A DNA stretch of 21,792 bases from Salibacter sp031581065 (GCF_031581065.1 NZ_JAVLBN010000036.1:1-21792), one strand, 5' to 3'; positions 6,702 to 14,693 are shown, counted from the first letter of the stretch. Program-made: numbers and translations. Notes: a model not told the origin generated them from the letters alone.

Positions 6702-7664
6702 ATGAAGAAATTTTACTCAGTTTTAGCTTCAATAGCTATTTCCTTTACAGCATTAGCACAATCACACACAATTGATGTTTATCCGTTAATGGATGCTTCA
6801 GTTTATGCAGGGCAAACAGATAATGCTAATGGGCAAGCAAATCTTGTTAGTGGGTCAGATGCTAATGGTAATCAAACTTATGCTCTGATGCACTTTGATC
6901 TTGTTGAAATTCCTGATGGAGCTTCTATTACTAGTGCTGAACTGGTCTTACAAGCAGACAACCCAGATCCATCGGCTGTTACATATGTTATTCACGAGAT
7001 GACAGCTTCCTGGACTGAAGGTAGTTCAAACCCGTCAGATCCTCTAATGGGTGGTTCTGCTTCATCTGGGGATGTAACATACAACAATGCGACTCATCCT
7101 AATAATTCATGGCCAAATGGAGGTAATGTTGAAGTAGCTTACAAATTTGCTCCTATTGACGTAACTGGTGATAATGTATCAGGGAGTAAAACTGCCATTA
7201 CTTTCAATAGCCAAAACTTCGTTACTTTGGTTCAAACATGGGCTGATGATGCCAATGATAATTACGGTGTTTTGCTAAAAGAATCTACAAGTGGAACAAC
7301 CGGTAATATCCGCGAGTTTTACTCTCACGAAAATAATACAGGTGGTGCTAAACCTAAATTGACAATCACTTATGATGGCGATGAGCCAATTGATACAACA
7401 ACAACTTCCATTAGAGAAGACCTGGTAGAAAGCAAACTATCAGTTTATCCAAACCCGGCTAAATCAAATATCAGAATAACTGATATTCCTGAAGAAGTTG
7501 ATCAACTCACAATCATGAACATTTCTGGCCAGGTTGTAAAAGTTGTTAATTCAACAGAACTCAATTCAAATGTTGTTATGTTAGATGTAAGTGATCTTAC
7601 CAAAGGAACTTATTTCTTAAAAGGAAGTGAAAACACAATTGCACAAAAATTTGTGGTATTGTAA
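6702..7664 (+). CDS. Secreted DNRLRE-domain protein with type IX sorting domain
   Basis: 320 residues. A Sec signal peptide spans 1-20, ending in ALAQ. Residues about 22-225 match the DNRLRE pattern: IPDGASITSAEL (70-81), the ASWTEGSS segment (102-109), GVLLKES (189-195) and FYSHEN...PKLTITY (206-224). A Thr-rich linker (232-236) leads to a type A T9SS C-terminal sorting domain (about 245-320) with VYPNP (248-252), the GQVV strand and the final KFVVL. The protein is expected to cross the outer membrane by the type IX secretion system and be anchored or released. DNRLRE domains occur in large extracellular, often carbohydrate-associated proteins. Standing almost alone here, it may be a small surface adhesin or structural module (inference). 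Confidence 0.9.
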   Translation: MKKFYSVLASIAISFTALAQSHTIDVYPLMDASVYAGQTDNANGQANLVSGSDANGNQTYALMHFDLVEIPDGASITSAELVLQADNPDPSAVTYVIHEMTASWTEGSSNPSDPLMGGSASSGDVTYNNATHPNNSWPNGGNVEVAYKFAPIDVTGDNVSGSKTAITFNSQNFVTLVQTWADDANDNYGVLLKESTSGTTGNIREFYSHENNTGGAKPKLTITYDGDEPIDTTTTSIREDLVESKLSVYPNPAKSNIRITDIPEEVDQLTIMNISGQVVKVVNSTELNSNVVMLDVSDLTKGTYFLKGSENTIAQKFVVL

Positions 7665-7688
7665 ACCATTCACTTTATATGTTATTTC

Positions 7689-7719
7689 AAGCCGCAGTCA
7701 GCCGATTGCGGCTTTTTTT
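7689..7719 (+). terminator. Rho-independent terminator after the T9SS protein
   Basis: aagccgca (7689-7696) pairs with tgcggctt (7707-7714), with a 10-base loop and a run of seven T. Confidence 0.9.
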
Positions 7720-7798
7720 ATTTTCTAACATCTTGAAAGTTTATAATGAGCTAATAAAAAATTAAGATACAAATGGTTATATGACCAATATCTTGTTC

Positions 7799-7919
7799 TA
7801 CATTTGTCCTGAAATTTGAAAGACGGTTGTTATGACCGTAGTTATCTTCCTGTAAGTGACCTTCGATCTAACTCTTCCTCTCTCTTATTTCATTAGTATT
7901 AACTTTTTTATTTTTTATT
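7799..7919 (+). promoter_or_regulatory. Promoter box and long leader of the RRM gene
   Basis: TACATTTG (7799-7806) fits the -7 consensus and implies a leader of about 110 bases. The leader holds a small hairpin (acggt 7823-7827 with accgt 7835-7839), a pyrimidine-rich stretch (about 7858-7891, CT repeats) and an almost pure T/A run just before the ATG. Such a leader on an RNA-binding protein gene suggests post-transcriptional self-control (inference). Confidence 0.5.
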
Positions 7920-8183
7920 ATGAACATTTTTGTAGCAAACCTGAACTTTAAACTTCAGGAAGATGAATTACTTGATCTATTTGAAAACTTTGGCGAAGTA
8001 AGTAGCGCTAAAATCATTATCGATCGCGAAACTGGTCGCTCTAAAGGCTTTGGATTCGTTGAAATGGATAACGATGACGAAGCAAACTCAGCAATCGCTG
8101 ACCTTAACGGACAAGAAGTCCACGGTCGCGAAATGGTTGTAAAACAAGCTGAAGATAGACCTCGCAGAGAAAGAAGATTCTAA
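7920..8183 (+). CDS. Small RRM-domain RNA-binding protein
   Basis: 87 residues, a single RNA recognition motif. RNP2 is IFVANL (3-8) and RNP1 is KGFGFVEM (42-49), with all the expected aromatic contacts. The C-terminal tail (about 79-87) is short and Arg-rich (RPRRERRF). Proteins of this type are abundant in Bacteroidota, most of which lack Hfq, and have been proposed as global RNA regulators or small-RNA partners. It has its own promoter, a long leader and its own terminator, so it is a single-gene unit. Confidence 0.95.
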   Translation: MNIFVANLNFKLQEDELLDLFENFGEVSSAKIIIDRETGRSKGFGFVEMDNDDEANSAIADLNGQEVHGREMVVKQAEDRPRRERRF

Positions 8184-8204
8184 ACTTCTTGTATATCAAG
8201 CTTT

Positions 8205-8240
8205 AAAAGCCGGTCATTTTTTGATCGGCTTTTTTTATTT
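8205..8240 (+). terminator. Rho-independent terminator after the RRM gene
   Basis: aaaagccggtca (8205-8216) pairs with tgatcggctttt (8222-8233) with one G-U pair and a short T loop, and is followed by further T's. Confidence 0.9.
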
Positions 8241-8260
8241 TATAGCGACAATAAAAAGCT

Positions 8261-9253
8261 GTGACAACGAAGTGCCAAAATAAAGTGTCCATAATAATGC
8301 CGGTGAAGAATGCTGCAGCCTGGCTAGGTGAATCTATACGCAGTATTCAAAAGCAGTCTTATGATAATTGGGAGCTTGTTGCTGTTGAGGATCATTCCTC
8401 AGATGATTCACTTTCAATTCTTCACTCCTTTTCACAGTCAGATCCAGCAATAACGTACTACCAAAACTCAGCTGATGGGATAATCCCTGCTTTACGACTG
8501 GCTCTGACCAAAACTACTGGTGATTTTATTACAAGGATGGATGCAGATGATAGAATGCCGCCAAATAAACTGGAAGTATTAATTGAAAAAGCAGTCCAAA
8601 ATAGAGAAGCCCTTACAACCGGATTGGTGAAATATTTTTGCGATGAAGGTGAGGTGAGTAGTGGTTATCTTGAATATGAAAAATGGCTGAATGATACCGT
8701 AGCAAATGAAAAGTTTACGGAGAATATGTTTAGAGAGTGTGTTGTGGCCTCTCCAAATTGGCTGATTTCCAAAGAGCATCTTGAGAAATTGAAAATTTTT
8801 GAGAGATTGATTTACCCTGAGGATTACCACATGATACTTTTACTTTGGAGGGCAGGAGTCGAGTTTCAATCGGTCAACGAAGTGACTCACTTGTGGCGAG
8901 AGCATCCCAAAAGAACTTCTCGAAATAGTACACATTATCAGCAAAAAGCATTTTTTGATCTCAAGGTTGCTTTCTTTTTAGATAATGTTCTTGAGGAAAA
9001 TGACCAACTGGTGATCTTTGGATCCGGGAAAAAGGCTAAGCTGGCTAAACAGGTTCTGACCAAAAAAGAAGTGAATTATTTACAACTCGATTTAAAGGGA
9101 AATGAAAATATTTACCATTATTCCACACTTGCAAAGATTGAGAACCCTAAAATCTTAATAGCTGTTTACCCTCCCGAGAATGAGCGAATGCAGATTGAAG
9201 GATTTCTTCAATCACATAATCTTGAGAAAGGAAGACATTTTTGGTTTTTATAG
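8261..9253 (+). CDS. Family 2 glycosyltransferase with extra C-terminal domain
   Basis: 330 residues. GT-A fold family 2 signature: VSIIMPVKNAAAWL (9-22), VEDHSSDDS (42-50), and the metal/sugar-nucleotide motif MDADD (93-97). A later PEDYHM segment (186-191) could supply the catalytic base. Residues about 250-330 (VIFGSGKKAKLAKQVL and IAVYPPENE) look like a small Rossmann-type domain beyond the usual transferase. Start: GTG at 8261, six bases after an in-frame stop. The only other options (GTG at codon 9, ATG at codon 13) would cut into the fold. No glycan gene cluster surrounds it, so donor and acceptor are unknown. Its 3' end overlaps the convergent xth gene by 6 bases. Confidence 0.88.
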   Translation: MTTKCQNKVSIIMPVKNAAAWLGESIRSIQKQSYDNWELVAVEDHSSDDSLSILHSFSQSDPAITYYQNSADGIIPALRLALTKTTGDFITRMDADDRMPPNKLEVLIEKAVQNREALTTGLVKYFCDEGEVSSGYLEYEKWLNDTVANEKFTENMFRECVVASPNWLISKEHLEKLKIFERLIYPEDYHMILLLWRAGVEFQSVNEVTHLWREHPKRTSRNSTHYQQKAFFDLKVAFFLDNVLEENDQLVIFGSGKKAKLAKQVLTKKEVNYLQLDLKGNENIYHYSTLAKIENPKILIAVYPPENERMQIEGFLQSHNLEKGRHFWFL

Positions 9254-10012
9254 ATCAAGTTCAATAGCGACAGGGCAATGGTCACTTCCCATTACATCAT
9301 TCATGATTGATGAACGCTTAATTTTATCAGCAATCTTTTCGCTTGCTATAAAATAATCAATCCGCCAGCCGATGTTCTTTTTGCGAGCTCCAAAACGGTA
9401 GCTCCACCATGAATATTTAACTTCATCGGGATGTTGGCTGCGCCATACATCGATGAAGCCTTCATCGAGCAAAGCAGATAAACCATCAATTTCCTTTTGA
9501 GTAAAACCTGCTGATTTATTGTAGTTTGACTTGGGTCTTGCGATATCAATATCCTGATGAGCAACATTGAGATCACCACACAAAATGACCGGTTTTTCTT
9601 TCTCCAGGTTTAAAATAAACTTTCGCAATTCTTTGTCCCAGTCTGTTCGGAAATCCAGTCTTACTAACTCATTTCCTGAATTTGGCACATAAGCAGTAAC
9701 GAGATAAAAGTCACCATAATCGGCAGTGATGATTCGACCTTCTTTGTCGTGTTCTTCTACACCAATGTCATACATAACTTTTTGAGGTTCCTTTTTGGAC
9801 AAAATAGCTGTTCCTGAATATCCTTTTCGTTCTGCAGAGTTTGAATAGATATGATAGCCATTAATTTTTTCTAAAGTATCCTCAACCTGATGATCCTGAG
9901 CTTTCGTTTCTTGCAAACACAGTATATCAGGATTCAAATCTTTCAGTTGTTGCTCAAAGTCTTTGCGCATTACGGCTCTAATACCGTTTACATTCCAGGA
10001 AATGATATTCAT
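9248..10012 (-). CDS. xth: Exodeoxyribonuclease III (AP endonuclease)
   Basis: 254 residues from the ATG at 10012, the usual length. The exonuclease-endonuclease-phosphatase fold has its complete active site: Asn7 (SWNVNG), Glu35 (LQETKA), Tyr108 (TAYVPN), Asp147 and Asn149 (GDLNVAH), Asp219 (RIDYF), Asp244 and His245 (GSDHCPV). It cuts DNA 5' of abasic sites in base-excision repair and degrades 3' ends. The frame is open 11 codons further upstream, but MNIISWNVNG is the family's natural N-terminus. It lies 25 bases after ypdA on the same strand, probably one operon. Confidence 0.96.
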   Translation of the reverse strand: MNIISWNVNGIRAVMRKDFEQQLKDLNPDILCLQETKAQDHQVEDTLEKINGYHIYSNSAERKGYSGTAILSKKEPQKVMYDIGVEEHDKEGRIITADYGDFYLVTAYVPNSGNELVRLDFRTDWDKELRKFILNLEKEKPVILCGDLNVAHQDIDIARPKSNYNKSAGFTQKEIDGLSALLDEGFIDVWRSQHPDEVKYSWWSYRFGARKKNIGWRIDYFIASEKIADKIKRSSIMNDVMGSDHCPVAIELDL

Positions 10013-10037
10013 AATCAGCTTTTTTGTCGCGACCAAT

Positions 10038-11027
10038 TTAAGCAATCACTTTATTTGATCGTTCTTTGAGTACTTTCATAATTTGCTCAGCGTGTACACG
10101 GGAGTTTTCAATGAACCACTTGTGCGTTTCCATACCACCACAAATAACACCTGCGAGGAAAATATTATCAATGTTCGTTTCCATCGTTTCAGTATCATGA
10201 GTGGGGACGCGTTTTCCGTCTTTTGAAAAGGTAATTCCCATTTCTTCCAAAAATGAATAATTTGGTTCATAGCCGGTCAGAGCCAGCACAAAGTCATTTT
10301 CCAACTCAATCTTTTCGCCATTGTGGTTAACCTTGATAGAGTCCTCTTGAATTTCCTCAATTTGTGAATTGAAAAGAGCTTTTATACTTCCTTCAGCTAT
10401 TCTGTTTTCAATATCAGGCTTCACCCAGTATTTCACTCTCCTTCCAATTTCTTCACTTCTCACGATCATTGTAACATTCGCTCCTTTTCGATAACACTCA
10501 AGTGCAGCATCCACGGCAGAGTTGCTGGCACCTACTATCGCCAGGTTCTGACCGAAAAACGGATGAGGTTCCTTATAATAATGCATCACCTTGGGTAACT
10601 CTTCTCCCTTTACATCCATTTTGTGAGGCAAATCGTAAAAGCCAGTAGCAATTACTACCGATTGAGCGGTGAAATTTCCTTTTGCAGTTTTGACTTCAAA
10701 AAGATCGTTCTGTTTCTCAACAGATTCTACCTTATTGTACAGCGTAATATTCAGATCCCACGACATGGCGACTCTGCGGTAATATTCCAGAGCCTCAGCT
10801 CTCGTTGGCTTGTGGGTGTGAGAAATGAAAGGTACACCGCCAATTTCAAGCTTTTCAGAAGAGGAGAAAAAGCGCATTCCGTGCGGATAGTTGTAGATTG
10901 AGTTGACCAGCTTGCCTTTATCAACAATTTGGTAACAGAGGTCATTTTTTTCTGCTTCAATTCCGCAAGCCAAGCCGATTGGACCTGCTCCGATGATCAA
11001 AACATCGAGGATTTTATTATCAGACAT
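10038..11027 (-). CDS. ypdA: YpdA-family putative bacillithiol disulfide reductase
   Basis: 329 residues. FAD-binding GAGPIG (13-18), the ATGFYDLP segment (127-134), a second dinucleotide site VGASNSAVDAA (165-175) for NADPH, and a C-terminal FLAGVICGG segment. There is no CxxC redox pair, as expected of YpdA and unlike thioredoxin reductase. YpdA regenerates bacillithiol, the low-molecular-weight thiol of many Firmicutes and Bacteroidota. It is first in an operon with xth, linking thiol redox balance and DNA repair. A TAATTTTG box ends 4 bases before the ATG, so the mRNA may be nearly leaderless. Confidence 0.9.
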   Translation of the reverse strand: MSDNKILDVLIIGAGPIGLACGIEAEKNDLCYQIVDKGKLVNSIYNYPHGMRFFSSSEKLEIGGVPFISHTHKPTRAEALEYYRRVAMSWDLNITLYNKVESVEKQNDLFEVKTAKGNFTAQSVVIATGFYDLPHKMDVKGEELPKVMHYYKEPHPFFGQNLAIVGASNSAVDAALECYRKGANVTMIVRSEEIGRRVKYWVKPDIENRIAEGSIKALFNSQIEEIQEDSIKVNHNGEKIELENDFVLALTGYEPNYSFLEEMGITFSKDGKRVPTHDTETMETNIDNIFLAGVICGGMETHKWFIENSRVHAEQIMKVLKERSNKVIA

Positions 11028-11031
11028 ACTG

Positions 11032-11039
11032 CAAAATTA
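11032..11039 (-). promoter_or_regulatory. -7 box immediately upstream of ypdA
   Basis: The minus-strand TAATTTTG fits TAnnTTTG and ends 4 bases before the ypdA ATG (11027). Transcription would begin at, or one base before, the start codon. Confidence 0.4.
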
Positions 11040-11059
11040 GCAACTGTAAACTTGTTTTG

Positions 11060-11088
11060 TTTGACGAATCAATGATTTTGTAAATTCG
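11060..11088 (+). promoter_or_regulatory. Possible promoter for apt
   Basis: TTTG (11060-11063) and TAAATTCG (11081-11088), 17 bases apart, match the Bacteroidota promoter with one mismatch in the -7 box. The predicted start lies 7-8 bases before the ATG at 11100. Confidence 0.35.
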
Positions 11089-11099
11089 CTCAACATTTT

Positions 11100-11639
11100 A
11101 TGAGCATGGAATTATCAGAAAAAGTACGCAAAGCCGTCAGGAACGTTCCCAATTTCCCAAAGGAAGGAATTCAGTTTAAAGATATAACACCAATTCTATC
11201 AGAGCCTAAACTGGTAACTGAAATTCTCGATTATTGGGAAAACTTTTATCGGTCAGAACCAATTGATGCTATCATCGGGATTGAGAGTAGGGGATTTATG
11301 TTGGGAGCAGCCTTAGCTGAGAGACTTCAAAAACCTTTTATACCTATAAGAAAGGTAGGAAAGCTACCTTATAAAACCGTGACTTTTAAGTATGACCTGG
11401 AGTACGGCTCCAGCGAAGTAGAAATGCACAAGGACGCTCTCAAACCAAACTGGAAAGTCCTCATTCACGATGATCTCCTGGCCACTGGCGGAACTGCAAT
11501 GGCAGCTGCCGAGCTCACCAAAAAGATGAATGCTCAGGTTCACGGATATTGCTTTTTAGTTGAGTTAGCTTTCTTAGAAGGACGCGAGAGAATTGAGTCG
11601 TATTCTAAGAATGTGGATAGTTTATCCATCTTTTACTAA
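11100..11639 (+). CDS. apt: Adenine phosphoribosyltransferase
   Basis: 179 residues. Type I phosphoribosyltransferase fold with the PRPP-binding loop VLIHDDLLATGGT (120-132), the IESRGF segment (61-66) and the N-terminal NFPKEGIQFKDITPI (18-32) that marks adenine-specific members. It salvages adenine plus PRPP to AMP in the cytoplasm. An ATG at 11106 would shorten it by two residues and cannot be excluded. It is divergent from ypdA and its stop overlaps the convergent redoxin gene by 4 bases, with no separate terminator. Confidence 0.96.
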   Translation: MSMELSEKVRKAVRNVPNFPKEGIQFKDITPILSEPKLVTEILDYWENFYRSEPIDAIIGIESRGFMLGAALAERLQKPFIPIRKVGKLPYKTVTFKYDLEYGSSEVEMHKDALKPNWKVLIHDDLLATGGTAMAAAELTKKMNAQVHGYCFLVELAFLEGRERIESYSKNVDSLSIFY

Positions 11640-12259
11640 TCTGGAAGATTGTTGATAATACTCTTAACTGATGCTCTATTTTTATAGTTGAGGTCAAATT
11701 GCTTCCAGTGAATCTTACCGGTTTTATCAATAATGTATGTAGCAGGAACAGGGAGTTTTGCTCGTTTCTGATTATTAGATTCAGCAATATTAGTCGATAG
11801 CGCTTTTTCAATCTTTTTTTGGTAGTCATCAGTTACATTGAAAGATACCTTGTATTGATTCATTAATTGATTACTCGTATCAGAAATTATCGTGAGTTGA
11901 TTGTTCAACTTTTTACTCATACTGTTCACTCCTTCGTATGCGTTTGGAGTAACAGCAACTACCTGTGCTCCTTTATCCTGTATAAGTTGTAATGAATCAA
12001 CAAATGATTTTAAGTATCTATTGCAAACAGGGCACCAGTTGCCTCGGTAAAATAAAATTACCACCGTATTACTCTTTAGTTCCTCCAATAAATCAAACTT
12101 TTCTCCATTTTGATCTATTGATTTAAAGGCAGGAGCGTTATCTCCCACATGCAAACCGGATGGGATAGTATTGGAACTTACGCCAAATTTTTCATCACTT
12201 TGGCTAAAAGTGAAAATTGAAATAAAATTTATAATTAAAAGGCACAGAATTTTCTTCAT
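11636..12259 (-). CDS. Secreted AhpC/TSA-like redoxin with CPVC motif
   Basis: 207 residues from the ATG at 12259 (an ATG three codons upstream is possible). A signal peptide spans about 1-20 (hydrophobic ILCLLIINFISIF, then FTFSQ), so it acts in the periplasm or is exported. The thioredoxin-fold domain has FYRGNWCPVCNRYL (70-83) with Cys76 and Cys79, and a cis-Pro strand in PVPATYIID. The FYRGxWCPxC pattern belongs to the peroxiredoxin-like AhpC/TSA branch. It probably reduces peroxides or disulfides in the envelope; the electron donor is unknown. It converges on apt with a 4-base overlap. Confidence 0.88.
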   Translation of the reverse strand: MKKILCLLIINFISIFTFSQSDEKFGVSSNTIPSGLHVGDNAPAFKSIDQNGEKFDLLEELKSNTVVILFYRGNWCPVCNRYLKSFVDSLQLIQDKGAQVVAVTPNAYEGVNSMSKKLNNQLTIISDTSNQLMNQYKVSFNVTDDYQKKIEKALSTNIAESNNQKRAKLPVPATYIIDKTGKIHWKQFDLNYKNRASVKSIINNLPD

Positions 12260-12470
12260 AACGAACAATATTTATTACAAATTTAACTCCACCAGCATTC
12301 ATGGAATGTCTTACAATTGACAAAAGTGTGTAGAGTATTCTTCACAAATACTTTCAAATACTGTGAAAGTGATTTAACAAAATAATTTAACAGGAGTCGT
12401 AAGGATCTGTAAATCAATATTTATATCTTTGGTGATGTACTTGTATTTAACTTATCAAAATTAACACATT
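12260..12470. promoter_or_regulatory. Divergent control region between redoxin and lipoprotein genes
   Basis: Minus-strand -7 box TAAATTTG (12285-12278) lies 18 bases before the redoxin ATG. Plus-strand -7 box TATCTTTG (12424-12431) lies 39 bases before the lipoprotein ATG. Between them are a direct repeat caaatact at 12345-12352 and 12355-12362 (10-base period) and an inverted repeat actttca (12350-12356) / tgaaagt (12364-12370), together resembling an operator. Confidence 0.4.
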
Positions 12471-12920
12471 ATGAAGACAAGAAGATTAATTCCATTTTTA
12501 GCTATTGCTGCACTTTCAATCAGTTGTTCAGGAAACTCTCAAAATTCAGACAAAGGCGGAGATAAATCTGAAGCTAAGTCTGAAATGAAAAAAGAAGCGA
12601 AAGACGCTAAAAAAGAGTTTAAAGAACAAAAACAAAAAGTAGTTAAAGATCTCGAAGCACTTAAGTCTGACGCCAATAATCAATTGAGCAAGCTTGATGA
12701 AAAAATAGCTGATGCTAGCGATGACGCTAAAGACAAAATGAAGATGCAAAAAACAAAAATCGAGAATGAAATTGAAGAGCTCGATGCTAAAATTAAAGAA
12801 GTAAAAGCATCAGGTGAAACAGAATTCACTAAGATGAAAAATGAAACTGAAGAGTTTCTCAAGAAAACCAAAATGGATTTAAAAGATGCCTGGAACGAAA
12901 TGACAGAAGAAGAAAAATAA
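12471..12920 (+). CDS. Small coiled-coil lipoprotein
   Basis: 149 residues. Signal peptide with lipobox SISC, lipidated Cys19. After a short Ser/Asn/Gly linker, residues about 35-145 are a nearly continuous charged helix rich in Lys, Glu, Ala and Asp with heptad-like spacing, as in apolipoprotein- or LEA-like coiled coils. No catalytic motif. It is probably anchored to an envelope membrane as a spacer or stress-related structural protein; the role is not identifiable. It has its own -7 box and a strong terminator, so it is monocistronic. Confidence 0.8.
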   Translation: MKTRRLIPFLAIAALSISCSGNSQNSDKGGDKSEAKSEMKKEAKDAKKEFKEQKQKVVKDLEALKSDANNQLSKLDEKIADASDDAKDKMKMQKTKIENEIEELDAKIKEVKASGETEFTKMKNETEEFLKKTKMDLKDAWNEMTEEEK

Positions 12921-12945
12921 ATAGGCTCTAATTAATCGATATATT

Positions 12946-12981
12946 AAAAAGGCTCTCTCAAAATTTTGAGAGAGCCTTTTT
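12946..12981. terminator. Bidirectional terminator between lipoprotein gene and glyS
   Basis: A perfect 18-bp inverted repeat without spacer: aaaaaggctctctcaaaa (12946-12963) and its complement (12964-12981). It ends in T's on both strands. It terminates the lipoprotein gene on plus and glyS on minus. Confidence 0.92.
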
Positions 12982-12987
12982 TAATGG

Positions 12988-13003
12988 TATTGGCATGCCA
13001 ATA
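12988..13003. repeat. 16-bp perfect palindrome
   Basis: tattggcatgccaata reads identically on both strands with no spacer. It lies between the shared terminator and the glyS stop, where no promoter is expected. It could bind a dimeric protein or be incidental. Confidence 0.6.
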
Positions 13004-13025
13004 TAAGTATGTAGCTATAATTTAT

Positions 13026-14573
13026 TTATGCTGAAATTTGTTTTAGTGCATTTTTCAGACTCGTTTTTTCAATAAGTATTTGCTCAATATTTTCAATTGA
13101 AACGCGATCTTGCTCCATCGTATCGCGTTCGCGAATCGTTACTGTATTGTCTTCAAGCGTTTGGTGGTCAACCGTTACGCAGTAAGGAGTTCCCACAGCG
13201 TCTTGTCTTCTGTAACGTTTCCCGATAGAGTCTTTTTCATCGTATTCGCAGTTGAAATCAAACTTGAGTTGATCGATGATTTTACGTGCCTTTTCAGGCA
13301 AACCATCCTTTTTGGTAAGTGGCATAACAGCAGCCTTTACAGGAGCCAGGAAAGATGGAATACGCATCACAGTTCGCTCGCTTCCATCTTCGAGTTTTTC
13401 TTCTTCATAAGCTTCGGTAAGAACCGCAAGAAACATTCTGTCCAACCCGATTGAAGTTTCAATCACATAAGGAATATAACTTTTGTCTTCCTCAGGGTCG
13501 AAGAATTGTAGTTTTTTTCCAGAGTGATCTTCGTGTGCTTTGAGGTCAAAATCAGTTCGAGAATGAATTCCTTCCAGTTCTTTGAAGCCCATAGGATAAT
13601 CGTATTCAATATCTGCAGCGGCATTAGCGTAGTGAGCCAATTTAATGTGATCGTGGAAACGATAGTGATCTTCATTGAATCCAAGAGCCTTGTGCCAGTT
13701 GATTCGCAAGTTTTTCCAGTAATCGTACCACTCGAGTTCTGACCCCGGTTTTACGAAAAACTGCATTTCCATTTGTTCAAACTCACGCATTCTAAAAATA
13801 AACTGACGCGCGATAATCTCATTTCTAAAAGCTTTACCAATTTGAGCAATTCCAAAAGGCAATTTCTTGCGACCAGTTTTTTGCACGTTGAGGAAGTTGA
13901 CGAAAATACCCTGAGCAGTTTCGGGACGCAGGTAAACTTTATTAGCTCCGTCAGCCAAAGAACCAAGCTCTGTTGCAAACATCAGGTTGAATTGGCGAAC
14001 ATCAGTCCAGTTTTTAGATCCTGAAACCGGGTCAGCAATACCTAATTCCTCAATCAGTTGCTTAACGCCTTTAAAGTCTTCTTCAGTTAATAGTGTTTTG
14101 AGTCGTTCTTCAATCGATTTTATTTGATCCTGATATTTTAATACACGCTGATTCGTTTTTAGGAACATCGCTTCCTCGAAAGATCCACCAAATTTCTTAG
14201 CTGCCTTTTTCACCTCTTTTTGAATCTTACCGCGAATCTTTTCAATGTGCTCTTCTACAAGGACATCAGCCCTGTAGCGCTTTTTAGAATCCTTGTTATC
14301 GATCATCGGGTCGTTGAAAGCATCAACGTGACCGCTGGCTTTCCAGGTAGTTGGATGCATGAAAATTGCTGAATCGAGCCCAACAATATTCTCGTGCATT
14401 TGAACCATTGCCTTCCACCAGTATTCTTTAATGTTGTTTTTGAGTTCAACACCATTTTGACCGTAATCGTAAGTTGCACTCAACCCATCATAGATTTCGC
14501 TTGATGGAAAAATGAATCCGTATTCTTTAGAGTGAGAAATAATCTTTTTTAAAGTATCGTCTTTTTGAGCCAT
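13026..14573 (-). CDS. glyS: Glycyl-tRNA synthetase (alpha2, class II)
   Basis: 515 residues from the ATG at 14573. Single-chain alpha2-type enzyme, not the alpha2beta2 glyQ/glyS type. Motif 2 is GKAFRNEI (246-253) followed by FRMREFEQMEMQFF; motif 3 is GLDRMFLAVL (376-385); YLRPETAQGIF (214-224) contributes to the ATP/glycine pocket. The anticodon-binding domain starts near 405 (IPSFLAPVKAAV). An insertion at about 100-175 is Lys/Glu-rich. It charges tRNA-Gly in the cytoplasm. The open frame extends seven codons upstream, but MAQKDD is the likely N-terminus. The minus-strand box TATCTTTG (14617-14610) fits its promoter. Confidence 0.97.
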   Translation of the reverse strand: MAQKDDTLKKIISHSKEYGFIFPSSEIYDGLSATYDYGQNGVELKNNIKEYWWKAMVQMHENIVGLDSAIFMHPTTWKASGHVDAFNDPMIDNKDSKKRYRADVLVEEHIEKIRGKIQKEVKKAAKKFGGSFEEAMFLKTNQRVLKYQDQIKSIEERLKTLLTEEDFKGVKQLIEELGIADPVSGSKNWTDVRQFNLMFATELGSLADGANKVYLRPETAQGIFVNFLNVQKTGRKKLPFGIAQIGKAFRNEIIARQFIFRMREFEQMEMQFFVKPGSELEWYDYWKNLRINWHKALGFNEDHYRFHDHIKLAHYANAAADIEYDYPMGFKELEGIHSRTDFDLKAHEDHSGKKLQFFDPEEDKSYIPYVIETSIGLDRMFLAVLTEAYEEEKLEDGSERTVMRIPSFLAPVKAAVMPLTKKDGLPEKARKIIDQLKFDFNCEYDEKDSIGKRYRRQDAVGTPYCVTVDHQTLEDNTVTIRERDTMEQDRVSIENIEQILIEKTSLKNALKQISA

Positions 14574-14609
14574 GAAAATGCGCGTTTGATTCAATTAAAA
14601 TTAAGGACA

Positions 14610-14617
14610 CAAAGATA
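14610..14617 (-). promoter_or_regulatory. -7 promoter box for glyS
   Basis: The minus-strand TATCTTTG fits TAnnTTTG and lies 36 bases before the glyS ATG. No clear -33 element is seen. Confidence 0.45.
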
Positions 14618-14680
14618 AAATGAAGAAGGAATGAATAACGGTCAGATCCAGGAAACATTCCGTCAAAACCAAAACCTTGT

Positions 14681-14688
14681 TACATTTG
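14681..14688 (+). promoter_or_regulatory. -7 box that decides the DUF3109 start
   Basis: TACATTTG fits the -7 consensus and ends 5 bases before the ATG at 14694. Transcription from it would exclude the upstream ATG at 14631 and give an almost leaderless mRNA. Confidence 0.45.
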
Positions 14689-14693
14689 CCGCC

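Noticed and set aside
14631..14693. Upstream start of the DUF3109 protein
   Set aside because: The extra 21 residues are non-conserved in appearance and the stretch contains a -7 promoter box and a copy of the dispersed decamer; the ATG at 14694 fits better.
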